This document shows positions 1-8,464 of a stretch of 40,870 nt of DNA, one piece after another; the stretch's first letter is position 1; each line of letters starts with the position of its first letter. The DNA is from Ignavibacteriota bacterium (lineage in GTDB: Bacteria; Bacteroidota; Ignavibacteria; UBA10030): positions 1 through 40,870 of the forward strand of contig PLMK01000008.1 of the NCBI GenBank assembly GCA_003142475.1, read 5' to 3'. The translations under genes were made by a program, and so were the position numbers. Below the pieces are notes generated by a model. The model had not been told where the DNA came from and searched no databases. It saw only the letters and a list, made by a program, of their open reading frames with translations.

Positions 1-239
1 TGAAACTGAGCGACGAACAAAGCACAAAAATCATGAAAATTCTCGAAGACCAGCGTGAAGAAATAACCACCGCAATGAATGAAAATCGAGACAATCGTGA
101 TGCGATGCAAACCGCAAGGAAGGAAATTATGAAGAAAACCGACGAACAAATTAAATCCGTTCTTACGGAAGACCAGGCGAAGAAGTACGATAAAATGCTC
201 AAAGAACGTCGTACACGAACGGAACAACGGGCACAGTAA
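1..239 (+). CDS. C-terminal part of a Spy/LTXXQ-like small protein (partial)
   Basis: The reading frame is open from the first bases of the window (codons from position 3), so this is the 3' end of a longer gene rather than one starting at the internal ATG at 33. About 78 residues are visible. They are highly charged and predicted helical, with a segment LTEDQAKKYDKMLKERR near the end that resembles the LTxxQ repeats of Spy/CpxP-like periplasmic chaperones. No signal peptide can be judged because the N-terminus is missing. It ends about 35 bases before a hairpin terminator and so is probably a separate unit from mreD. The family assignment is tentative; any small coiled-coil protein could look similar. 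Confidence 0.55.
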   Translation, partial: KLSDEQSTKIMKILEDQREEITTAMNENRDNRDAMQTARKEIMKKTDEQIKSVLTEDQAKKYDKMLKERRTRTEQRAQ

Positions 240-274
240 AGCGGTAGGTAGATACACAACCGCAGTGTCAACAC

Positions 275-307
275 AAAGCCGGGCCGGTGGACCTGGCTTT
301 TGTTTTT
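275..307 (+). terminator. Rho-independent terminator after the Spy-like gene
   Basis: The arm AAAGCCGGGCC (275-285) faces GGACCTGGCTTT across a short GGT-type loop, with one G-U pair and one mismatch. A T-rich tail (TTTTGTTTTT) follows. It separates the first gene from mreD. Confidence 0.7.
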
Positions 308-413
308 AAAATCCACATTTACATTAATAAATCTTGCGTGAATTTCTTACTGTAGTCGTTCTTGCTTCTCTCTCCATTTCTCGGTACTTTTTTAAATTAT
401 TCTACGGAAAGAA

Positions 414-911
414 ATGCAACCTTACATACGCTCTGCACTTGTTGTCATCGGATTATTGCTACTCCAAACTACCTTTCTCCCATTTATAGCGCTTGGTAGG
501 TATCTTCCAGATCTATTCATACTCTATTTGGTATATATAGCATTGCGGCGTGGACAAATTGAAGCAACAATAAGTGGATTCATCATCGGATTACTGCAGG
601 ATATAATTACGACACAGTTTTTTGGATTAGCTGCGCTTTCTAAGACCACCGCCGGGTTTGTTGTAGGATATTTTTTTAATGAAAACACAGTAGAGCAAAC
701 TCTTGGTTCGTACCGATATGTGTTGCTGGTTGCACTTTGTTCGGTGGTCCATAATTTTATATACTTCACAATTTTTCTTCAAGGGAACAAAGGCTCAGTA
801 TTATTTTCTACGATCGAGTGTACCATAGGAATGACTCTTTATACTTGCGTCATCGGCGTCCTACCAATGTTTTTCTTTTCTAGAAAATTTAATACGCCTT
901 GGGCGCAATGA
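414..911 (+). CDS. mreD: Rod shape-determining membrane protein MreD
   Basis: A 165-residue, very hydrophobic protein with about five predicted membrane spans and few charged loops. Its length and the segment GLLQDI...FGLAALSKTTAGFVVGYFF are typical of MreD, an inner-membrane part of the elongasome that works with MreB, MreC, RodA and PBP2. The ATG at 414 follows GGAAAG closely. The stop overlaps the mrdA start (ATGA at 908-911), which supports translational coupling. mreB and mreC are not immediately upstream, where a terminator and an unrelated small gene lie instead. Assignment rests on length, topology, this motif and the mrdA-rodA neighbours. Confidence 0.88.
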   Translation: MQPYIRSALVVIGLLLLQTTFLPFIALGRYLPDLFILYLVYIALRRGQIEATISGFIIGLLQDIITTQFFGLAALSKTTAGFVVGYFFNENTVEQTLGSYRYVLLVALCSVVHNFIYFTIFLQGNKGSVLFSTIECTIGMTLYTCVIGVLPMFFFSRKFNTPWAQ

Positions 912-2749
912 TGAATGTAGAAGAAATCGGCACCTCATCGCGGAAACGAGTGCTGACAATTATTATTATTTCGGCGTTTGTATTCTTGTTGCTTAGGCTT
1001 TTCCAGTTACAATTATTATATCATACAGAATTTGGTAAGAAATCCGATGAGAACAGTGTGCGCACAATCGTCAAAGAGCCAGTGCGCGGATATATGTTTG
1101 ATCGTAATGGCAAGTTAGTTGTGGATGTCGGTCCGGCATACTCGATCACCGTGACGCCTGCTTCCTTCAACACAAGCACACTCTCTTTTCTAAGTTCGCT
1201 TCTGCAAATGGAACCTTCAGTAATTCAAGAACGTCTCGACCGGGGCATTATTTATTCGCGGTTTTCTCCTGTTCGTGTCAAACGGGACGTTGATTTTAAA
1301 ACGCTTGCCGCGGTGGAGGAAAATCTATATCGACTCCCTGGTGTAACGTATGAAATTGAATCGAAACGCATTTATCCTTATAATGTCCGTGCACCGCATC
1401 TGCTTGGGTATTGCAAAGAAATTACAGACGCACAGCTTGCAAAAGTTGGCAGTGCATATCAGCAAGGAGATATTATCGGTTCCTCCGGTTTGGAAGCGAG
1501 TTACGAAACGTTCTTACGTGGTGAAAAAGGATTTGAGTTTATCTCGGTAAATTCTAAGGGGCAATTATTAGGACCGCTCGAAGGAGGGCGACGTGACATT
1601 CCTTCTAAAGAAGGATTCGATTTGAACCTAAGTGTTGACTTCGGGCTGCAAATGCTTGCCGAATCCTTGATGACAAATTATCGTGGTGCATTGGTTGCGA
1701 TTGATCCGAATGACGGCGGTGTGCTTGCATTCGTCAGTAAACCGGATTTTGATCCATCTGTCTTCAGCGGTGTAATGTCAGTCGAAGTCTGGAATAAATT
1801 GAACACCAACCCCGATAAGTTGCTATTCAATCGCGCCACGATGACGCGTTACCCGCCTGGTTCTACTTTCAAGATGCTAATTGCAGCAGCAGCGCTTGAA
1901 GAAGGAATTATCGACGAACATTATCGTATCACCTGTAGCGGAGCGTTCCGATTTGGAAATAAAGTTTTTAAGGATATGCACGTCCATGGATCCGTGAATG
2001 TGGTAGAAGCTATACAAAGATCATGTGATGTTTTTTTCTATCAACTCGTCCTAAAAGTTGGGTTGGACAAACTATATGAGTACGGTAATAAATTTGGATT
2101 TGGTCAATTAACAAGTTTTGACATTGGGGAGGAAACCGCAGGACTCATTCCATCCGCCGAATATTACAATCGCGTGTACGGTAAAGGAAAATGGACGCAG
2201 GGATATATCGTGAGCCTTGGGATCGGTCAAGGTGAAGTTGGTGTCTCACCTTTGCAGATGGCTCGCTATGCTGCATTGTTGGCAAATGGCGGCACACTCC
2301 TACAGCCGCACGCTGTCAATTCAATTCGCAATAAACGCACAAATAGTCTTGATATCATTGATCACAAAGAAAGTTCAGTCGGAATTGATTCAAGCGTGAT
2401 GAGATTAATCCGTGAAGGGATGCGGCGTGTTGTAGAGGCACCGGGCGGTACAGGTGGGATGGCACGTATCCAAGGCATCGTTTCAGCTGGGAAAACTGGC
2501 ACAGCACAAAATCCGCACGGAGCCGATCATGCATGGTATATCGGCTTTGCACCGTTTGATCATCCTAAAATTGCAATTGCTGTATTATTGGAAAATGCTG
2601 GAATGGGTGGAGTAAAAGCAGCCCCAATTGCAGGCAAGGTGATGCAAAGGTACATCTTTGGCGAATTACCGTTGAAAGCAAATAGTGATTCGTCGGGAGT
2701 GTCGTTGAACGGCACAACAGAACATTCATTTAACACACGAGAGCAGTAA
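908..2749 (+). CDS. mrdA: Penicillin-binding protein 2 (elongation transpeptidase)
   Basis: Class B penicillin-binding protein of about 613 residues that cross-links peptidoglycan during elongation with RodA. There is an N-terminal membrane anchor (about residues 10-32), then the dimerisation/pedestal region including RGYMFDRNGK, then the transpeptidase domain. Active-site motifs are S319-T-F-K322 (SxxK), S372-C-D (SxN position) and K529-T-G. Asp in place of Asn in the second motif is usual for PBP2. I chose the ATG at 908, which overlaps the mreD stop as ATGA; an in-frame TTG at 899 would add three residues but has no advantage. rodA follows one base after the stop. Confidence 0.93.
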   Translation: MMNVEEIGTSSRKRVLTIIIISAFVFLLLRLFQLQLLYHTEFGKKSDENSVRTIVKEPVRGYMFDRNGKLVVDVGPAYSITVTPASFNTSTLSFLSSLLQMEPSVIQERLDRGIIYSRFSPVRVKRDVDFKTLAAVEENLYRLPGVTYEIESKRIYPYNVRAPHLLGYCKEITDAQLAKVGSAYQQGDIIGSSGLEASYETFLRGEKGFEFISVNSKGQLLGPLEGGRRDIPSKEGFDLNLSVDFGLQMLAESLMTNYRGALVAIDPNDGGVLAFVSKPDFDPSVFSGVMSVEVWNKLNTNPDKLLFNRATMTRYPPGSTFKMLIAAAALEEGIIDEHYRITCSGAFRFGNKVFKDMHVHGSVNVVEAIQRSCDVFFYQLVLKVGLDKLYEYGNKFGFGQLTSFDIGEETAGLIPSAEYYNRVYGKGKWTQGYIVSLGIGQGEVGVSPLQMARYAALLANGGTLLQPHAVNSIRNKRTNSLDIIDHKESSVGIDSSVMRLIREGMRRVVEAPGGTGGMARIQGIVSAGKTGTAQNPHGADHAWYIGFAPFDHPKIAIAVLLENAGMGGVKAAPIAGKVMQRYIFGELPLKANSDSSGVSLNGTTEHSFNTREQ

Positions 2750-2750
2750 C

Positions 2751-3968
2751 ATGTTTTCTTACTTGAAAGAATATTTCGATTTCCGAGCATGCCTCATCTG
2801 TCTTGCGTTGGTGATTATTGGCTTGATGTCAATTTATAGCGCAACATTTGACATAAACAACGCGGCAAATTTTTATAAGCAGGTGCTCTGGGCTGGAATT
2901 GGTTTAATCGTAATGCTGGTAACTGCGTTTATTCCTCTCCGCACCATACAACGTTTATCATTTGCGTTTTATTTCACGACGTTCGCTATTCTTATTATTG
3001 TTCTTGTGATTGGAAGTACTGTAAAAGGATCGAAGAGCTGGTTTGGTATCGGCGGCATCGGTGGACAACCATCTGAGTTTGCAAAGGTTGCGACTGTGCT
3101 TGCATTTGCTTCATTTCTTTCAAAAACAGATGTTTCCATTTCGCAGATCAAACACCTTGTCATAGCACTATGCATCTTTGCTGCGCCAATGTTTCTTATC
3201 CTTGCAGAGCCGGATCTTGGAACAACCATAGTGTTTTTTGCTGCTCTACTGCCGCTACTTTACTGGGCCGGTGTCTCAAATTTTATTCTTATTGCCATTC
3301 TCGTCCCAATTCTTGTAGCCTTGGGTGCGCTTTTAGGTACTGCACAATTTTTAATCGTATCTATTCTCGGAGGAGTATTGTTGTATTATTTTCGTGAAAA
3401 TCGATTTGCATTTGCAGTTGCACTTGGAATTGCCCTTGCGGTCGGACTTTCTGTGCAAATTATGTATGAACATATGCATGTCTATCAACAAAAAAGAATT
3501 ACTACATTTCTCAATCCTGAAGCCGATCAATTAGGTGCCGGGTACAATGTGGTACAGTCGAAAATTGCCATTGGCTCTGGCGGGTTTATTGGGAAGGGCT
3601 TTTTAAAAGGAACGCAGACGCAGCTTAATTATATTCCTGAACAATGGACGGATTTTATTTTCTGCGTTCTGGGAGAAGAGTTTGGATTTCTTGGTGCTTC
3701 TATAGTCTTATCTTTGTTCGCAGCATTATCGTTACACGGACTGAAGGTGGCAAATATTTCTAAAAATAAATTCGGAAGTTTATCCGCAATCGGTATTACA
3801 GGGATTCTCACTACACATATAATCATAAACATTGGCATGGCGATGGGATTGATGCCTGTGATTGGCCTTCCACTTCCTTTTATGAGTTACGGAGGCTCTG
3901 CACTTATCGCAAATATGATAATGGTCGGCTTGCTGATGAACTTCTATGCAAATAGAAAAGAATATTAA
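2751..3968 (+). CDS. rodA: Peptidoglycan glycosyltransferase RodA
   Basis: A SEDS-family polytopic membrane protein of 405 residues with about ten predicted spans. It polymerises lipid II into glycan strands in the elongasome together with PBP2. Diagnostic features are GGIGGQPSEFAKVATVLAF near residues 100-118, EPDLGTT, the extracellular loop region with QLGAGYNVVQSKIAIGSGG, and the C-terminal GLPLPFMSYGGSALIA. The start lies one base after the mrdA stop. It is distinguished from the window's other SEDS gene (ftsW at 16667) by its pairing with mrdA. Confidence 0.93.
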   Translation: MFSYLKEYFDFRACLICLALVIIGLMSIYSATFDINNAANFYKQVLWAGIGLIVMLVTAFIPLRTIQRLSFAFYFTTFAILIIVLVIGSTVKGSKSWFGIGGIGGQPSEFAKVATVLAFASFLSKTDVSISQIKHLVIALCIFAAPMFLILAEPDLGTTIVFFAALLPLLYWAGVSNFILIAILVPILVALGALLGTAQFLIVSILGGVLLYYFRENRFAFAVALGIALAVGLSVQIMYEHMHVYQQKRITTFLNPEADQLGAGYNVVQSKIAIGSGGFIGKGFLKGTQTQLNYIPEQWTDFIFCVLGEEFGFLGASIVLSLFAALSLHGLKVANISKNKFGSLSAIGITGILTTHIIINIGMAMGLMPVIGLPLPFMSYGGSALIANMIMVGLLMNFYANRKEY

Positions 3969-4080
3969 ATACAAAAAGAGTTTTGAGTAAAGCGATAGTA
4001 ATTATTTAGGAAGATTAGTTTATGTCGTTTGAACACGACTCAATATTACAAATCAAACAACGAAGATTAATAAATACAAA

Positions 4081-4112
4081 CGCCTCCTTTGTTCGTTAGA
4101 ACTCCGGAGGCG
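4081..4112 (-). terminator. Hairpin terminator, probably for the peroxiredoxin gene
   Basis: A perfect 7-bp stem CGCCTCC/GGAGGCG encloses a smaller GTTC/GAAC stem. On the minus strand it is followed by TTTGTATTTATT, a weak T tract, so it suits the minus-strand gene ending at 4157. On the plus strand no T run follows, so it is a poor terminator for rodA, although it lies between the two convergent genes. Confidence 0.55.
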
Positions 4113-4156
4113 AGCATCATGAACATTTTACAATCTTGCATCTTTATCTGCTCAAA

Positions 4157-4720
4157 CTAAATCTTTCCGACTAAATCCAATCCCGGTTTAAGAGTTTTCG
4201 CTCCCGGTTTCCAATTCATTGGGCAGACCTCACCACCATGTTCGGATACAAATTTTGCCGCTTGCAGTTTGCGAATGAGTTCATCAATGCTTCTGCCGAT
4301 ACTGTTATCATTGATTTCGTATGCCTTCAAAACACCATGTGGATCAATGAGAAATGTTCCGCGCAACGACAGCCCTTCGTCTTCGATGAGTGTGCTGTAT
4401 GCAGATGAAACGCGCCGCGCCGGATCGGCAAGCATCGGATATTTAATTTTTTTAATTGTATCAGAAGTATCGTGCCAAGCCTTATGTACAAATCCCGTAT
4501 CGACACTTACTGAAATTACTTCTGCGCCCTCCGCTTTAATTTCAGTATAATGATCCGCCAATTCGCCAAGCTCTGTTGGACATACAAAAGTAAAATCTGC
4601 CGGGTAGAAAAACAGAATAACCCACTTGCCGCGATAATCCTTGAGGGAAATTTTTTTAATTTGATCGTTGATATACGCATCTTCTGTAAAGTCAGGTGCT
4701 GGAGTATTAATCTTAATCAT
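4157..4720 (-). CDS. ahpC: AhpC-type 2-Cys peroxiredoxin
   Basis: A 187-residue thiol peroxidase that reduces hydrogen peroxide and organic peroxides in the cytoplasm. The peroxidatic cysteine is C47 in ADFTFVCPTEL and the resolving cysteine is C166 in GGEVCPMNWKPG. These positions and the total length match classic AhpC (187 residues, C46/C165). On the minus strand AAGGA lies about eight bases before the ATG. It is divergent from the HAD gene across a 154-base gap. No ahpF is in view, so the electron donor is unknown. I saw no clear PerR or OxyR box in the gap. Confidence 0.93.
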   Translation of the reverse strand: MIKINTPAPDFTEDAYINDQIKKISLKDYRGKWVILFFYPADFTFVCPTELGELADHYTEIKAEGAEVISVSVDTGFVHKAWHDTSDTIKKIKYPMLADPARRVSSAYSTLIEDEGLSLRGTFLIDPHGVLKAYEINDNSIGRSIDELIRKLQAAKFVSEHGGEVCPMNWKPGAKTLKPGLDLVGKI

Positions 4721-4874
4721 AAAATATTCCTTTTCAAGTAATGTTAAATTTGAACGATTTATTGTTACGATTCATAACAAAAAAACCGGCAAAAGAAGTT
4801 CCCGTAAATTCCGTTTTTATCTCTTCAAACTTCTTACGATCTTTCATTGTGAGAAGAAGAATGGAGCATGACTC

Positions 4875-5474
4875 GTGGGACAAATAAAAACAGTGTTATT
4901 CGATCTCGGAAACGTTATCGCACACATCGATTTCGATGCGTTTTGGCGGTCAGTGGGATTGTTTACTCCCCGTGAGATCGCTCCATTCAAGGAAGGCTAC
5001 AAGATATGGACGCTTCAGTACGAAACCGGGCATATTCCGACAAGTGAATATCTTAACGGACTTGCCACAGTATTCAACCATCGTTTTACAAATGAACACC
5101 TTGAGCAGGCAGTCGCTTCTATAATAAAGTGGCCTGTTGAAGGAATGGTGGAATTAATAATACAGATTTCCCAAACTCAACAAACAGCACTGGTCAGCAA
5201 CACAAATGAAATTCATTACAACCTTAGTCTTAAACGATTTGCAGCACTTCAAATATTACGTAAACATTACCTTTCGTATGAATTAAGGGTGATGAAGCCA
5301 GATAGTGGTTTCTACCAAACTATCATCAAAGATGCAAGAATCCCTCCGTCAGAAATGCTGTTTATTGATGATCTTGAATCGAATGTAGAAGGGGCGCGCT
5401 TAGCTGGTATGAAGGCAATTCGTTTTGAGAGTGTGGAGAAACTTAAAGCTTCTTTGAAGGTGCTGCTTGGCTAA
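4875..5474 (+). CDS. HAD-superfamily hydrolase, YihX-like phosphatase
   Basis: A 199-residue haloacid dehalogenase family protein. Motif I is VLFDLGNVI with nucleophile D10. The usual second Asp of DxD is Gly, as in the YihX (glucose-1-phosphate phosphatase) branch. Motif II is LVSNTNEIH, Lys of motif III is in RVMKPDSGFY, and motif IV is FIDDLESNVEGARLAGM. A helical cap lies between motifs I and II. The start is GTG at 4875 with GGAG eight bases upstream. It converges with the epimerase gene 18 bases downstream. The substrate cannot be told from sequence; sugar phosphate is the family-based guess. Confidence 0.8.
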   Translation: MGQIKTVLFDLGNVIAHIDFDAFWRSVGLFTPREIAPFKEGYKIWTLQYETGHIPTSEYLNGLATVFNHRFTNEHLEQAVASIIKWPVEGMVELIIQISQTQQTALVSNTNEIHYNLSLKRFAALQILRKHYLSYELRVMKPDSGFYQTIIKDARIPPSEMLFIDDLESNVEGARLAGMKAIRFESVEKLKASLKVLLG

Positions 5475-5492
5475 CCTTGACAACGTTGATTG

Positions 5493-6629
5493 TTAAACTT
5501 TCACAACACCGATACCAGGTCGATCCATCAAAGTCACTTTTCCATTGATTATTTTTGTGCCGTCAAAGATATCATTTTTAATGAGCAATGCTCCATCGAG
5601 GTCTGCCCAATCCACCATCGGTGAGAGATGCGAAGCGGCAGAAATTGCGCAGGAAGTCTCTGTCATACATCCAAGCATTACTTTCATTCCCAGTGATCGG
5701 GCAAGCGTCAGCATTTTCTGCGCCTCGCGCATTCCCGTACTTTTCATCAACTTGATATTGATACCGTGATACACGCCAATAGCATTCTTTACGTCTGCAA
5801 GCCGTTGTACTCCTTCATCGCCGATAATAGGGAGCGGCGATCGTTCTGTCAGCCATGCTAAATCATCAATGCGTTCTTTTGGCAATGGCTGTTCCACCAT
5901 CACCACTCCGCGTTCTTTTAACCAGTGAAGCATCTCAAGCGCTCTTTCCTTATTTGTCCATCCTTGATTTACATCCCCGGTAATAGGTTTATTTGTGACA
6001 GAGCGAATAGTTTCGATCATTTCTTTGTCTGTATCTAGGCCAAATTTCACTTTTAACACTTGAAATTCTTCTGCCTCTTTCGTTTTTTGCCGTACTATAT
6101 CCGGTGTGTCGATACCGATAGTGAAAGAAGTGAAAGGTGTTTTGTTCTTGTCGTATCCCCAGATATTATACCACGGTTGATTCATTAACCTACCAACAAG
6201 ATCATGCAGAGCAATATCCACAGATGCTTTCGCCGCCGGATTCCCTTGCGCAATAATGTCGATGTCATTGAGAATAGTTTCTAGGTCGAATGGATTTTCG
6301 TACCTGCTCAAATCAATCTTGGAGAGAAATGCTTGTACACTTTCATGTGTCTCACCAAGATATGGCGGCATTGATGCTTCACCATAACCAACAATGCCAT
6401 TGAATTCAATCTCTGTCAATATTATCGGCGTTGTTGTGCGAGAATTGGTTGCAATAGTGAAAACATGTTTCAATTGTAATGTATATGGACGATACGTCAA
6501 ATTCATCTTTCCTGTCCGGAATTTATCAGGAATACTTTCGGCAAGAGCTTTATACGGATTGTTCGTCATCATAGCGGCACCAGTTACAAGGGCAGTAGAT
6601 TTTAGAAAATTTCTTCTGTTTTGATCCAT
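5493..6629 (-). CDS. Tat-exported dipeptide epimerase (L-Ala-D/L-Glu type), enolase superfamily
   Basis: A 378-residue member of the mandelate racemase/muconate lactonizing enzyme family. The N-terminus (NRRNFLKSTALVTGAAM) is a twin-arginine signal, so the enzyme probably acts in the periplasm. Catalytic lysines sit in K193-V-K195 and in INIKLMKSTG (about K293). Metal ligands are D219 (GDVNQGW), E246 (VEQPLP) and D271 (GDEGVQ). LGCMTETS and the LDGALLI end are typical of L-Ala-D/L-Glu epimerases such as YcjG/YkfB, which act on murein-derived dipeptides. The usual DES is DEG here, which may alter specificity. Its place between wall-synthesis clusters fits murein peptide turnover, but other dipeptide epimerase specificities are possible. 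Confidence 0.82.
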   Translation of the reverse strand: MDQNRRNFLKSTALVTGAAMMTNNPYKALAESIPDKFRTGKMNLTYRPYTLQLKHVFTIATNSRTTTPIILTEIEFNGIVGYGEASMPPYLGETHESVQAFLSKIDLSRYENPFDLETILNDIDIIAQGNPAAKASVDIALHDLVGRLMNQPWYNIWGYDKNKTPFTSFTIGIDTPDIVRQKTKEAEEFQVLKVKFGLDTDKEMIETIRSVTNKPITGDVNQGWTNKERALEMLHWLKERGVVMVEQPLPKERIDDLAWLTERSPLPIIGDEGVQRLADVKNAIGVYHGINIKLMKSTGMREAQKMLTLARSLGMKVMLGCMTETSCAISAASHLSPMVDWADLDGALLIKNDIFDGTKIINGKVTLMDRPGIGVVKV

Positions 6630-6947
6630 AATTTAAATTCCGTAGGCAGTTCAATGATGTCAAGCTATCGAATTGAAAGGATAAATTCAAAGTTTTTTAT
6701 TGAGTACCTTTTTCAAGATATTATTCTTGTACTGAAAGTTGCAAAGACACTCGCTACACAGATACCCGCAACCGAAACAGTGCGATAAATCTTTTCTGAA
6801 GCGACTAAATCCGGTTTTGCTAAGGAAAGATAATTCATTTGTCATTTAAATCTTATAAACTCACAATAGAGTAATGTAAAGTAATTTGTCCGGTGGGGAA
6901 ATTGTAAAATTGTTTTATATCCTTCAAGTAAAAAAAGCTAATTTCAC
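6630..6947. other. Intergenic stretch without a gene
   Basis: No convincing coding frame lies between the epimerase start (minus strand) and the mraZ promoter. It is AT-rich, with one weak inverted repeat near 6706-6735 (CAAGA...TCTTG, flanked by GTAC on each side) and an isolated TGGGG at 6894-6898 that matches a single MraZ repeat unit. The epimerase promoter must lie in the first part, but I cannot place it. Confidence 0.4.
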
Positions 6948-6975
6948 TTGACTTTCAATGGTATTTCAGTAAATT
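6948..6975 (+). promoter_or_regulatory. Candidate sigma-70-type promoter of the dcw operon
   Basis: TTGACT at 6948-6953 and TAAATT at 6970-6975 are separated by 16 bases. They sit just upstream of the TGGG repeats bound by MraZ in other bacteria and about 80 bases before the mraZ start. The -35 match is good, the -10 match moderate. Confidence 0.5.
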
Positions 6976-6987
6976 TCATCTCCAGCG

Positions 6988-7011
6988 TGGGGAAAAGTGG
7001 GGAATTTGGGA
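6988..7011 (+). promoter_or_regulatory. MraZ-box repeats (TGGGN x3)
   Basis: TGGGG at 6988, TGGGG at 6998 and TGGGA at 7007 form a direct repeat with 10- and 9-base periods, close to the 10-base spacing known for MraZ operators upstream of mraZ. The site lies just after the candidate promoter, so MraZ binding would repress the operon's own transcription. Confidence 0.75.
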
Positions 7012-7054
7012 AGTCGTTTCCCCATTAAAAATTTATGGAAGAAATGAGGTAATT

Positions 7055-7504
7055 GTGTCATCATTTAAAGGCAGATATTCCTATTCAGTAGATGAAAAGG
7101 GGCGCGTCGCGCTTCCGGCGAAATTGCGAAGTAATCTCGTTATAAGTGCAAAAGGGAATTTCGTCATTACGCGCGGTTTTGAACGTTGCCTTTATGTCTA
7201 TCCGCAGGATGAATGGAATAAATTAGAAAAATTTGTGCGGGGTCTTTCATTCTTAGATGCACAACATCGTTTCTATGCGCGCACATTATTTGAGCGGGCG
7301 AATGATTCAAAACTCGATGGCCAATCGCGCATTACAATTCCTCCGGAGCTTATGGAATTTGCCGGAATAAAAAATGAAGTACTAATTCTTGGCGTACTAG
7401 ATCGAATGGAGATCTGGGACCCAGCAGTGTATGAAGAGTATCAGAAAAATCATCCAGACACATACGAGACTGTTGCCGAGCAAGTATTTAAGCCGCAGCA
7501 ATAA
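7055..7504 (+). CDS. mraZ: Transcriptional regulator MraZ
   Basis: A 149-residue protein with two SpoVT/AbrB-like DNA-binding halves: FKGRYSYSVDEKGRVALPAKLR near the N-terminus and KLDGQSRITIPPELMEFAGI near residues 87-106. MraZ forms a ring-shaped oligomer that binds TGGG repeats and represses the dcw operon; such repeats are present upstream at 6988-7011. The start is GTG at 7055, with GAGGT four bases before it. First gene of a 15-gene cell wall and division operon. Confidence 0.95.
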   Translation: MSSFKGRYSYSVDEKGRVALPAKLRSNLVISAKGNFVITRGFERCLYVYPQDEWNKLEKFVRGLSFLDAQHRFYARTLFERANDSKLDGQSRITIPPELMEFAGIKNEVLILGVLDRMEIWDPAVYEEYQKNHPDTYETVAEQVFKPQQ

Positions 7505-7518
7505 TTTATCGGCTTTTA

Positions 7519-8451
7519 TTGGAGGCATACACATATCATATTCCCGTTCTTATGCAGGAGGTTCTTTTTTATCTCCTTACAGCAAGGAACGGGTTTTATG
7601 TTGATGGAACGCTCGGCGGTGGCGGTCATGCAGAAGCAATTCTCGAGCAGCTCAATCTTTCGGGAAATCTGATTGGCATTGACCTTGATGGCGATGCATT
7701 AGAAGCAGCGAGCAAACGTCTGGGGCGCTTTAGAGGTCATACAATTTTTGTAAAAGATAATTTTAAAAATATTAAATCTGTTCTTTCTCAAAATGATGTA
7801 GAGTCAGTTCAAGGCGTCTTGCTCGATCTCGGTGTTTCGTCGTATCAAATTGATGAACCGACAAAAGGATTTAGTTTTCAAATGGACGAAGTGCTCGACA
7901 TGCGTATGAATCGTCATCAGCCGGTGGATGCCAGACACATCGTCAATCATTATGATGAGCAAGCGCTAGTAGATATTCTGTGGGCGTATGGTGAAGAAAA
8001 ACATTCACGACGTATTGCAAAAGCTATTATGCAGCGGCGTGTTGAACAACCAATTGAAACCACGGGCCAGTTTGCAGCTCTTATCGAGCAAACTGTTGGC
8101 GGACGATTTCTGAATAAAACATTGGCGCGAGTTTTTCAGGCAATTCGTATTGAAGTAAACAATGAAATGGAAAATTTACGGCAAGCTTTATGTGATTGTA
8201 TTGAAGTGTTGTATCCCGGCGGGAGACTTGTTGTTATCTCCTATCATTCGTTGGAAGATCGCTTGGTTAAATATGCTTTTCGCGCAGCCTCGGCACAATC
8301 GATTCCTTCGGGAAATAAAATTATCCCGGATACGCCGCTCACACCAGTATTAAAGATGCTGACTCGAAAACCTGTAACGGCGTCGGAAGAAGAAATGGAA
8401 ATGAATCCTCGTTCACGGAGCGCAAAACTTCGCGCTGCAGAGAAATTATAA
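7519..8451 (+). CDS. rsmH: 16S rRNA (cytosine1402-N4)-methyltransferase RsmH
   Basis: A 310-residue SAM-dependent methyltransferase (MraW) that methylates C1402 of 16S rRNA. The SAM-binding loop is VDGTLGGGGHAEAIL. Further family marks are LLDLGVSSYQIDEPTKGFSF and MDEVLDMRM, NKTLARVFQAIRIEVNNE, and VVISYHSLEDRLVKYAF. The only canonical start near the expected N-terminus (TYHIPVLMQEVL) is TTG at 7519. A strong GGAGG occupies 7521-7525, inside the first codons instead of before them, so initiation here is unusual or relies on coupling to mraZ (stop at 7504). Confidence 0.93.
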   Translation: MEAYTYHIPVLMQEVLFYLLTARNGFYVDGTLGGGGHAEAILEQLNLSGNLIGIDLDGDALEAASKRLGRFRGHTIFVKDNFKNIKSVLSQNDVESVQGVLLDLGVSSYQIDEPTKGFSFQMDEVLDMRMNRHQPVDARHIVNHYDEQALVDILWAYGEEKHSRRIAKAIMQRRVEQPIETTGQFAALIEQTVGGRFLNKTLARVFQAIRIEVNNEMENLRQALCDCIEVLYPGGRLVVISYHSLEDRLVKYAFRAASAQSIPSGNKIIPDTPLTPVLKMLTRKPVTASEEEMEMNPRSRSAKLRAAEKL

Positions 8452-8464
8452 AAGAGCATTGTTT

